A stretch of 64,000 bases of DNA from JAEZBP01 sp963832725 (GTDB lineage: Bacteria; Myxococcota_A; Polyangia; Polyangiales; Sandaracinaceae), in NCBI GenBank assembly GCA_963832725.1, contig CAWHVG010000005.1, positions 1,612,001 to 1,676,000 of the forward strand, written 5' to 3'. The notes under the pieces are model-generated. The model worked only from the letters and a program-made list of their open reading frames with translations, did no database searches and had not been told where the DNA came from. The position numbers and the translations under genes were made by a program. Positions 10,121 to 17,730 of the stretch are shown in pieces. Position 1 is the first letter of the stretch, and each line of letters opens with the position of its first letter.

Positions 10121-11243
10121 TCAGATCGCCAGTCGGTAGAGCGGGCCGGTGCTCGGCCTCGACCACTCCGTGAACAGGATCTCGTCGGGCCGGACCTGGA
10201 GCACCCGCGTCTCGACCGACAGCGGGAGGGGCCGCACGCTCCCGTCCTCGGGCGAGACGAGCGCCCAGTGCCAGTCGAGGCAGGTCAGCAGATGCCCTCC
10301 GCCGAGCGCCAGGGCCCCGCACGACTCCACCGGCAGCCGTCGCGGCGCGAGCTCGGACGGAATCCGCGGACCAGGGCGAGACCCAGAGCTCGTTGTCGTA
10401 GACCGCCCCCGCGGCGGTGTTGCGGCGCCCCTTCGAGACGACCCAGGCGAGCCACTCGCCGTCCGCGTCGACTTGCACGATGGGGTCGGTCGCCTCGATG
10501 AGCGCGTAGGGGGGCACGTCGAGCCCGGCCGCCAGGATCTGGTTCTCGTGCCGCCACAGCGCGCGGTCGCCGACGATGTGCACCGCTCGGCCCGGGCTCA
10601 GAAGGGCGGCCACGTACGTCACGCGGACGAGGTTCCGGTCGTAGAGCGTGAGGTCCCCCGACCCCGTTGCGACCGCGGCGAGCCTCGCGCCGACCGCGAC
10701 GGAGTCGTAGAGACTCGCCGGCACCCGCACCGCGTCGATCGCATCGTCCGGTGTCCACAGCATGCCCCCGCCGTTCGATCCCAAGAAGCCGAAGGATCCC
10801 TCGCCGCCCACCGGCCACAGCTCGCAGTGCACCTCCACGCAAGGGACCTCCAGCCCGTAGCGCGGCGCACGATCCGGACCGAGCACCGTGAACGCGACCC
10901 GTGGGCCGAAGGCTTCACGGACCACGAACGCGTCGCCGGTCGCGGCGGGGAAGGAGACGTCGGTGCCGGTCGCCGTGATGCTGCGGACGCAAGCGTCGAC
11001 CCCTTCGCACGGGATCCACGACGTGCGCTCCGGCTCGCGAGGGGGCGCCGACACGGTGATGGGACACGGCGCTGAACCTCCGATGTGCTCGGGCTCGGTC
11101 GAGGCCGCATCCCTCCTCGGCGCGCGGCCCGCTGTGGCGTCGATCCCGCGAGGCCGGGAGACGCCGCCATCGGTCGACCCTTGCCAGCTCGTGGTGCTCG
11201 CGCAGCCCGAGAACAGGCACATCGAGAGGAGGAATACGCGCAC
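10121..11243 (-). CDS. putative lipoprotein, beta-propeller-like (frameshifted at 10360-10364)
   Basis: A lipoprotein signal (VFLLSMCLFSGC) is followed by a short linker and about 320 residues of short beta-strand segments (YDRNLVRVTYVAALL, GEWLAWVVSKGRR, TRVLQVRPDEILFTEWSR) that resemble propeller blades of TolB-like proteins. The GTG at 11243 was chosen since it places the signal at the very start; an ATG at 11339 in the same frame adds 32 residues. The frames join at GAATC on the + strand (10360-10364); with GATC restored the product is 373 residues. A 42-43 bp repeat array lies just upstream. Function unknown. Confidence 0.6.
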
Positions 11244-11354
11244 GACCGCCGCGGGGGCAGAAAGCGCGCCATGGCCGCTCTCCCGCAGCCCGCGCGCCAG
11301 TCGCGGCAACGCCGTTGGCGACGACGAATACGCCGGCATCCGACGCGGCCATCA

Positions 11355-11829
11355 CCGAGCCCCTTCTCCGAGCTGGCCGAGACGGCGTTGCCGGGGCCCT
11401 CCGAGCTTCTCCCGTTCAACTTCGCGGGCGTTGACCGAGCCCCTCGACCTTCTCCGCTTCAGCTTCGAGGGCGTTCGCCGAGACCTTCCACCTTCTCCCT
11501 CTCGGCCCGAGGGCGCTGGCCGAGCCCTCCGACCTTCTCCCGATCCGCTTCGAGGGCATTCGCCGAGCCCCTCGACCTTCTCCCGATCCGCTTCGAGGGC
11601 GTCGGCCAAAGCCTTCCACCTTCTCCCTCTCGGCCCGAGGGCATCGGCCGAGCCCCCGACCTTCTCCCGATCCGCTTCGAGGGCATTCGCCGAGCCCCTC
11701 GACCTTCTCCCGATCCGCTTCGAGGGCGTCGGCCAAAGCCTTCCACCTTCTCCCTCTCGGGCCGAGGGCATCGGCCGAGTCCCTCGACCTTCTCCCGATC
11801 CGCTTCGAGGGCATTCGCCGAGCCCCCAG
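11355..11829. repeat. tandem array of 42-43 bp units (about 11 copies)
   Basis: Imperfect units begin at 11355, 11391, 11435, 11478, 11520, 11563, 11606, 11648, 11690, 11733 and 11775, with a partial one at 11818. Each opens CCGAGCCC or CCAAAGCC, has a central CTTCTCC and ends with CGAGGGC plus six or seven bases. Three sub-types alternate, so 11520-11647 and 11648-11774 are almost identical trimers of about 127 bp. Because units are 42 or 43 bp, no reading frame stays constant across them, so it is not a coding repeat. It lies between the stop of the acyl-CoA synthetase and the start of the lipoprotein gene, both on the minus strand. Confidence 0.85.
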
Positions 11830-11856
11830 CGTGGCGGGGGTGCCGAGCGTGGTGGC

Positions 11857-13680
11857 TCAACCGACCCGCGGATCGGCGAGCACGATGACGTCGTCGTCGG
11901 GCTCGCTGGCGTAGAGCCGCTCCACTACGGCCGCCCGCCGCTCGAGGACGGCGCGCTGGTTGACGTAGCCTTTGTCGGTGATCTCGCCGGCGTCGATGCT
12001 GGCCGGCTCGTCCAGGAGCACGAGGCGCGCGACCGCCGTGGAGCGGCCGGGATGGGCGCGGTTCTGCGCTTCGAGGGCGGCGCGTACGTGCTCGCGGACC
12101 TTCTGGTCACGGGCCAAGGCCGGGAGATCGCCCTTCGCCCCCAGCGCCACGCAGCCGGGTACGCTCGGCCACGCCATGAGGGTCACCTCGTCACGATCCG
12201 GCGCGCCGATCACGCAGTCGGCCAGCGCCGGTGAGGCCGCGGCGAGCAGCGTGGTGCGGAGCTGGCCGACGTTGACCCAGGTGCCCGTGGTCAGCTTGAA
12301 GTCCTCCGCCACGCGGCCGTCGAAGAGGAGCCCGCGGCTCGGGTCGTCTTCGTCGGCCTCCTTCACCGCGTCGCCAATCCGATAGAAGCGCTCCTCGTCG
12401 AACGCCGCCTGGTCGAGCTCCGGCTCGTCGAGATAGCCCGGCATGACGGTCGGGCCCTTCACGCGCACCTCGAGCTTGGTGCCGTTCGGAACCAGCTTGA
12501 GAGTGACGCCGGGAACGGGGACGCCGATGTTGCCGGCCGCGTCGAGCGGAAAGTGAGCCGAGGTGGCCAGCGGCGAGGTCTCGGTCGAGCCCCAGGCGGT
12601 GGTCATGAACACGGGCTCGCCGCCCGACGCTTTCGAGAGCGCGACCAGCCGCTGCCAGAGGTCGTTCGGCAGCGCCGCGCCCGCGTAGAACACCAGCTTC
12701 AGGCGCGAGAAGAAGGTGTCGCGGAGGGCGGCGTCGGCCTCGAGCCGCGGGACCAGCGCCGCGAAGCCGGCCGGCACGTTGAAGTACAGAGTCGGCGGCA
12801 GCGCGGCGAGGTTCGCCAGCGTGCGATCGACGAGCGCCGAGGTCGGCTTGCCGTCGTCCACCAGCAGCGTGCCGCCGTGGAAGAGCACCATGTTGAAGTC
12901 GTGGTTGCCGCCGAAGGTGTGGCTCCAGGGCAGCCAGTCCACGAGCACCGGCGGATCCTCGTGCGAGAGGAAGGGCCAGACCTGCGAGATGGATTGCTGA
13001 TTCGAGGTCAGCATCCCGTGCGTGTTGAGCACGCCCTTGGGACGCCCCGTCGAGCCGGAGGTGAAGAGGATCTTGGCCACGCTGGAGGCGTCGATTCCGC
13101 GCTCGCGCTCGGCCAACGCGTCGCTCGGCGGCTCGCGTTCTAGATCGCGCAGCCAGATGCCCTTCGCCGGTTTCTCGAGGCCGCCGACCACCACCGGGAC
13201 GTCCAGCCCGAGCGCGTCGAGCGCCGGCTCGAAGGGCTCGCGTCGCTCCACGTAGATCAGCCCAGGCCGCAGCTTGGCCGCTACGTGCCGGAGCCGGTCG
13301 AAGTCGCGGCTCCGCAGGCTATAGGCCGGCGAGACGGGCGCCACCGGCACGCCCGCCAAGAATCCGCCCAGGGCGAGCAATGCGTGGTCGACCGAGTTGC
13401 CCGAGAGGATCAGAACGGGCCGGGACGCCCAGCCCTCACGGATCAGCGCGCTACCGATCCCCTCCGCCGCCCGCAGCGCCTCGGCCCAGGTCACGTGGCG
13501 CAGGTCTTCGCCACGGCGCTCGGCGAGGTAGAGACGGCTCGGATGCCGCTCTGCGCCGCGCCGCAAGAGATCGCCGAGCCGCGTCGGATGCGGCTCGATG
13601 GGATCGCGTGCTCGAAGATAGATGGCGCCGTCGCGGACGGTCTTCTCGATCCGGGGCTCGAGCAGCGTGGGGCGGGGCAT
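11857..13680 (-). CDS. acyl-CoA synthetase, feruloyl-CoA synthase-like (AMP-binding)
   Basis: A 607-residue member of the adenylate-forming family, which activates a carboxylic acid to acyl-AMP and then to the CoA thioester. The P-loop ILFTSGSTGRPKGV, the AWGSTETSP motif, the YRIGDA hinge region and the DFKLTTGTWVNVG segment in place of the usual hinge lysine loop are seen in order. The last feature and the length fit feruloyl-CoA synthase-type enzymes, which act on aromatic acids. The start was set at MPRPTLLEP (13680); eight more residues are possible upstream. A strong hairpin lies 53 bases upstream. Substrate is inference. Confidence 0.85.
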   Translation of the reverse strand: MPRPTLLEPRIEKTVRDGAIYLRARDPIEPHPTRLGDLLRRGAERHPSRLYLAERRGEDLRHVTWAEALRAAEGIGSALIREGWASRPVLILSGNSVDHALLALGGFLAGVPVAPVSPAYSLRSRDFDRLRHVAAKLRPGLIYVERREPFEPALDALGLDVPVVVGGLEKPAKGIWLRDLEREPPSDALAERERGIDASSVAKILFTSGSTGRPKGVLNTHGMLTSNQQSISQVWPFLSHEDPPVLVDWLPWSHTFGGNHDFNMVLFHGGTLLVDDGKPTSALVDRTLANLAALPPTLYFNVPAGFAALVPRLEADAALRDTFFSRLKLVFYAGAALPNDLWQRLVALSKASGGEPVFMTTAWGSTETSPLATSAHFPLDAAGNIGVPVPGVTLKLVPNGTKLEVRVKGPTVMPGYLDEPELDQAAFDEERFYRIGDAVKEADEDDPSRGLLFDGRVAEDFKLTTGTWVNVGQLRTTLLAAASPALADCVIGAPDRDEVTLMAWPSVPGCVALGAKGDLPALARDQKVREHVRAALEAQNRAHPGRSTAVARLVLLDEPASIDAGEITDKGYVNQRAVLERRAAVVERLYASEPDDDVIVLADPRVG

Positions 13681-13732
13681 CGCCGAGGAGGGTAGCGCAC
13701 GCACCGGGCCGCGAGCGGCGACGGAAATGAGC

Positions 13733-13766
13733 GGGGCGGCGCGCCGACCACGCGCCGCCCCTTTTT
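13733..13766 (+). terminator. intrinsic terminator without an obvious upstream gene
   Basis: An 11 bp perfect GC stem (GGGGCGGCGCG at 13733-13743 pairing with CGCGCCGCCCC at 13751-13761), a seven-base loop and TTTTT at 13762-13766 make a textbook Rho-independent terminator for rightward transcription. No rightward gene ends here: the gene on the left runs leftward from 13680. It could end an unseen small RNA or antisense transcript, or act as a leader hairpin for the leftward gene. Confidence 0.75.
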
Positions 13767-13974
13767 GCGTGGAGCCAGAAAAGAAGAAGAGGTGCAGTCT
13801 CCTTTCGTATCTCGCGACCGTTTCTGGTCTTCAACCTACGCACGTGGCGCCGGAGGGGGTTGCGCTGGATCAATCTGTTGGGGCGAGCCGCGAGCGCGCA
13901 GCCCACCTCGACCGGCGCGAGGAGCGGTGTCGCCAGCGACCGACGGGCAACTCGAAGCGCGCTACGCTCCGGGC

Positions 13975-14727
13975 GTGCGCGTCTTCATGCCCTTACCCGA
14001 CCGCGACTTCGATCCGACCGAGGTCGCCGTGCCCTGGAAGCTGCTCCGCGAAGCCGGCCACGACGTAGTCTTCGCCACCGAGGGCGGCAACGCGGGCGAA
14101 GCCAATCCCAGGGTGGTGAACGGCGTCCTCTTCGGGCAGCTCGGCGCCGCGCCCGACGCGGTCGCGCTCTATCGGGAGATGGAGCGGGACGAGGCGTTCC
14201 GGCGTCCGCGCCGCTGGGACGACGTCGGGGAGGACGACTTCGACGCGCTCTTCTTGGCGGGCGGGCACGCCGCGGGGATGCGGGCCTACCTCGAGAGCGA
14301 GCAGGTGCAGGCGCTGGCGCTGGCCGCGTGGACGTCCGCTCGTCCCGTCGCCGCCATCTGCCACGGCACCATCGTGCTGGCGCGCACGATCGATCCCGCG
14401 ACCGGTCGCTCGGTGCTGACCGGGCGGAAGAGCACCTGCCTGCCGAAGTACATGGAGCGCACGGCGTACTTCCTGACGGCGTGGAAGCTCGGCCGCTACT
14501 ACCGCACCTACCCGGCGTACGTGGAGGACGAGCTGCGCGAGGCGCTGGGCTCGGAGGGGACGTTCGTGCGCGGGCCCACGACGCTGGTCTCGCGCGGCAC
14601 CCGCGACGACCACGCGGCGGCGTTCGTCGTCGAGGACGGCACCTATCTCTCGGCACGCTGGCCGGGTGACGCGTACCTGATCGCGACTCGCTTCGCCGAA
14701 CGCCTGGCCAGCGCGCAGGCCGCCTGA
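13975..14727 (+). CDS. DJ-1/PfpI family protein
   Basis: A 250-residue class I glutamine amidotransferase-like protein. The nucleophile elbow AAICHGTIVLA holds the reactive cysteine, preceded by FDALFLAGGHAAG, which forms the usual substrate pocket with a nearby acidic residue. The region VFMPLPDRDFDPTEVAVPWKLL at the start and the extra central segment make it longer than DJ-1 and closer to Hsp31-like chaperone/glyoxalase relatives. GTG at 13975 was chosen because it directly precedes the first beta-strand; the open frame extends upstream without features. The role may be aldehyde or carbonyl stress protection, by family only. Confidence 0.8.
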   Translation: MRVFMPLPDRDFDPTEVAVPWKLLREAGHDVVFATEGGNAGEANPRVVNGVLFGQLGAAPDAVALYREMERDEAFRRPRRWDDVGEDDFDALFLAGGHAAGMRAYLESEQVQALALAAWTSARPVAAICHGTIVLARTIDPATGRSVLTGRKSTCLPKYMERTAYFLTAWKLGRYYRTYPAYVEDELREALGSEGTFVRGPTTLVSRGTRDDHAAAFVVEDGTYLSARWPGDAYLIATRFAERLASAQAA

Positions 14728-15210
14728 AGGCCGCCTCGAGGTCGCCTGTCGATCGATCTCCCGTCGCCCCACGGTCGTGACGGGCCCATCCGCGGCGTTG
14801 CGCTCGTCGCCGTGCGACGCCGCGACTCCTCACGCCGCCTCGAGGCTGGAACCGTCTCGATTGGGGGCTCGGTCCGATCCATCGACAGCCCTCGACCGGA
14901 GCTCTCTCGAGCACGGTTGACGCCGCTCAACCCGTTTTCGGGATCGCCGTCGCACGCTGCACGGGTCGGGCGGGCCACGTCACCGGGTGGGGCCGGCCCG
15001 TCCGACGCGCTCTCCACCTCGGACGGCATCGACCTCGCAGCAGCGTGACCGCGCCCGACGCGCTCGCCGGAGACGAACGAGGGAACGCAGGAGGCGGACC
15101 GAGCCGACGCTGCACGTCTTCGCGTATCGCGGCGTCGGCGACCCGCGAGTCATCGTCTCCTTCGACCGCTGCGATCCGGCGTCGCTGCCGCGCACCCCAG
15201 CGAGCTCCGA
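14728..15210. other. intergenic region, no supported gene
   Basis: This 483-base region lies between two convergent genes (stops at 14727 and 15211). All long frames across it are of the basic, arginine-rich kind expected from GC-rich antisense translation. I see no ribosome site, no T-run hairpin and no repeats. Two Dam-like GATC sites near 14750 are the only notable sites. Confidence 0.45.
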
Positions 15211-15915
15211 TCAGGTCCCCTCCAGGACCGCACGGTCGAGAAGCCGCAGCCCATCGGGATCCCTCTCGATCGCGCCCTCCCGCTCCAGCTCGCCGAGCAC
15301 GCGGCAGAAGGTCTCGTGGCGTACGCCGACGAGCCGGGCCAGGTCCCGCTGCTGGAGCCCTGCCGGCAGGCGCTCGCGCCGGCGCGGCGGGGAGAGCGTG
15401 TCGGCCAACGCGCAGAGGAGCTGCACCACGCGCTCGCGGACCGAGGCCGCCCCTCGGGCCGCGGCGAGCCGCTCCACCCGCGAGAGCGTGCTCGCTTGCA
15501 TGTCGATCAGGTCTCGACCGACCGCTGCGTCCGCGAGGGCGCGCTCGAACACGGCGCGCGGCATCAGACAGACCAAGAGATCGGTCGCCGCATAGTCCGC
15601 GCTCGCGCCCGCCTCGAGCGGGACGACGCAGCCAGGACCCGCCGCGTCCACCGCGACCGTGCTCCCGCCCTCGGCACGTTGCCGGATCAGGACGCCGCGA
15701 CGCACGAGCCCGAACGCGTGACGCTCGGCCCAGCCCGGCGGCACGAACGCACGCGCCGGCACCTTCACCGTCTCGAACGCGCAGCTCGGCTTGTCCGCGC
15801 CGATCAACGCCTCGAAGCGCCCCAGCCGTGCCCCCGGACAGTCCGGACAGCCCGCGGACCAAGACCGTGAGCACGCGGACGACCCGGTCTCCTCCCCCAG
15901 CAGGTCGATGGACAT
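15211..15915 (-). CDS. Crp/Fnr-family transcription regulator with N-terminal cysteines
   Basis: A 234-residue protein with the layout of Crp/Fnr regulators: an effector domain, the long dimer helix (FERALADAAVGRDLIDMQA) and a C-terminal winged helix ending with QQRDLARLVGVRHETFCRVL, where the recognition helix reads VRHETFCRVLGELE. The first 45 residues contain cysteines spaced C-x7-C-x2-C with another 18 residues later, reminiscent of Fnr proteins that hold an oxygen- or NO-sensitive Fe-S cluster. The start at 15915 gives the usual family length. It is divergent from a hemerythrin gene, which supports an oxygen/NO role; cluster binding is inference. Confidence 0.82.
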   Translation of the reverse strand: MSIDLLGEETGSSACSRSWSAGCPDCPGARLGRFEALIGADKPSCAFETVKVPARAFVPPGWAERHAFGLVRRGVLIRQRAEGGSTVAVDAAGPGCVVPLEAGASADYAATDLLVCLMPRAVFERALADAAVGRDLIDMQASTLSRVERLAAARGAASVRERVVQLLCALADTLSPPRRRERLPAGLQQRDLARLVGVRHETFCRVLGELEREGAIERDPDGLRLLDRAVLEGT

Positions 15916-16040
15916 GGTGCACGCGGACTGCACGCCTCGGGCCAGTTGTGCTGGCTCAATTCGAGCCTCCTCGAGCGTGCAAACCTTGCGCGCGGCGAAC
16001 CGCGCTCGCATCGCCTGCGATCCCACTTCTTCGGCCCTCG

Positions 16041-16054
16041 TTGATCTCGCGCAA
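16041..16054. promoter_or_regulatory. possible Fnr-type operator
   Basis: TTGAT at 16041-16045, four bases, then CGCAA at 16050-16054. This matches eight of the ten conserved positions of the Fnr consensus TTGAT-N4-ATCAA. It sits in the divergent region between the Fnr-like regulator (start 15915) and the hemerythrin gene (start about 16160). The match is suggestive only, as a single imperfect site can occur by chance. Confidence 0.35.
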
Positions 16055-16159
16055 GACAGACTGCAGCGCGGTGCGCACATGGCCGTCATGGCTACGACGG
16101 CGGTGGCTGAACGAGCTCCGGGGACCGGCGCCACGGCGTCGTACGAGCGAGGTACGCGC

Positions 16160-16700
16160 GTGGATCCAACCGAGGTCCTGTTGGCCGAGCACCGCGTGAT
16201 CCGCAGCGGGCTCTCGGTGTTGCTCGGCATGGCCCGGCGCGCCGAGCGCGACCAACCGCTACCGCCGGAGCGCGCGCGTGACCTGATTCTTCTTCCTGCG
16301 CCGCTACGCCGACGAGCTCCACCATCCCAAGGAAGAGGGCATCCTCTTTCCCGCGCTCTCGGAGATCGGCCTGCCCCGCAACGCCGGCCCGCTCGCGCAG
16401 CTCGCGCACGAGCACGACCTCGCCCGGACGCTGCTCGACCGCATGCTCGTCAGCATCGACGCGGGCCTCACCGGCGAGAACGCGGCGCGCTTCGCCAACG
16501 ACGCCCGGCGATACGCGACCTTGATGCGCGCCCACACCGACAAGGAGGACCGCCAAATCTTCCCGCTCGCGCGCAACAACCTGCCCGAGCTCCTGCGCCG
16601 CCGCATCGACGACAGCTTTCGGCGACACCGCGTCGAGCAGGCCGCCGAGCAGGCGCGCTGCCTCGCGCTCTTGGAACCCCTCCTCGCCATCGATTCGTAG
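16160..16700 (+). CDS. hemerythrin-domain protein (frameshifted at 16283-16287)
   Basis: A protein of about 179 residues after repair. The di-iron ligands of a hemerythrin HHE fold are visible: LLAEHRVI, ELHHPKEEGILFPAL, LAHEHDLAR and AHTDKEDRQIFPLA. These proteins bind oxygen, NO or store iron. The frames join at GATTC (16283-16287); restoring GATC gives DLIFFLRRYADELHHPKEE. GTG at 16160 was chosen for its GAGCGAGGT ribosome site and because the fold starts at once; ATG at 16079 or 16088 in the same frame would add a disordered arm. It is divergent from an Fnr-like regulator, its likely controller. Confidence 0.82.
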
Positions 16701-16898
16701 ACCCGCCCGCCGGAAGTCCGATCCGGGTTTCCACGCAGCGCCTGGCAACCGTCCGACGAGGTGGCGGTCGGGCGCCCGTCCGAGCGCCATCGGGCTCGGC
16801 GATGCTCGCTCGGAGGTGGCAGGTGCGCTCCGGTCCGCGCCACGAGTGACCGCGTGGTGAGGCTGGACCCGTCGCGCGGAACGTGAGAGGTCCATCCT

Positions 16899-16926
16899 GG
16901 GAGGTCGAACGTGGGAGGTCGAACGT
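16899..16926 (+). repeat. 14 bp tandem duplication of a ribosome site and GTG start
   Basis: GGGAGGTCGAACGT occurs twice in a row (16899-16912 and 16913-16926), each followed by G to make a GTG. The second GTG (16925) starts the NAD(P)-binding protein. The first GTG (16911) is in another frame because 14 is not a multiple of three. The duplication therefore offers two ribosome sites but only one productive start. Confidence 0.7.
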
Positions 16927-17596
16927 GAAGGTGATCCTCTTCGGCGCCACTGGGATGATCGGACAGGGCGTGCTCCGCGCCTGCTTCGAGGACGAGGGCA
17001 TCACCGAGGTCCTGTCCATCGTGCGACGCGAGAGCGGTGTGACGCACCCGAAGCTCCGGGAGATCGTCCACGACGATTTCTTCGACTACTCGGCGATCGA
17101 GGAGCGGTTGAAGGGATACGACGCCTGCTTCTTCTGCCTCGGCGTGTCCGCGGCCGGGATGAGCGAGGCCGAGTACAGGCGGCTGACCCACGACCTGACC
17201 CTCGCGGTGGCCGAGGCGCTCCTGAGAGCCAGCCCCGACCTGACCTTCTGCTACGTATCCGGCGCCGGCACCGACAGCAGCGAGCGCGGTCGTCAGATGT
17301 GGGCACGGGTGAAGGGCGAGACGGAGAACGATCTGGCGCGGCTCCCCTTCGGCGCGGCCTACATGTTCCGGCCCGGCTACGTGCAGCCCGAAAAGGGCGT
17401 GCGCTCCAAGACGCGGCTCTACCGCTTCTTCTACGCATTGCTGGGGCCGCTCTATCCCGTGTGGCGAACGCTCTTTCCCGGCATCGTCACCACCACCCAG
17501 AACGTAGGGCGCGCGATGATCGCGGCCGCCGAGGGCGGCTACGAGCGGACCATCCTGGAAGTGCGCGACATCAACGCGCTCGGCGAGCCAGCGTGA
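16925..17596 (+). CDS. NAD(P)-binding Rossmann protein (atypical SDR, HTATIP2-like)
   Basis: A 223-residue atypical short-chain dehydrogenase. The nucleotide-binding glycine motif is FGATGMIGQG near the N terminus, and the central CYVSGAGTDSSERGRQMWARVKG has the serine and the lysine typical of HTATIP2/YbjT-like proteins. A hydrophobic patch (RFFYALLGPLYPVW) could lie near the membrane. GTG at 16925 has GGGAGG at 16913-16918. There is no linked pathway gene, so the substrate is unknown; many relatives are redox sensors rather than enzymes. Confidence 0.82.
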   Translation: MKVILFGATGMIGQGVLRACFEDEGITEVLSIVRRESGVTHPKLREIVHDDFFDYSAIEERLKGYDACFFCLGVSAAGMSEAEYRRLTHDLTLAVAEALLRASPDLTFCYVSGAGTDSSERGRQMWARVKGETENDLARLPFGAAYMFRPGYVQPEKGVRSKTRLYRFFYALLGPLYPVWRTLFPGIVTTTQNVGRAMIAAAEGGYERTILEVRDINALGEPA

Positions 17597-17730
17597 CGCG
17601 CCGGCTGGGCGCAGTGGCCCGCGCTGGCACAACACCCGGTCTCGAAAGGGGCTGAGACCCAGGACGGAATGGCGATTGCTGCCGATGGACGGCGATCGAG
17701 AGACGAACACGATATTCGGGGAGGCGACGA

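Noticed and set aside
11355..11829. Possible CRISPR array
   Set aside because: Units abut directly with no unique spacers, are 42-43 bp with internal sub-types, and no cas gene is near.
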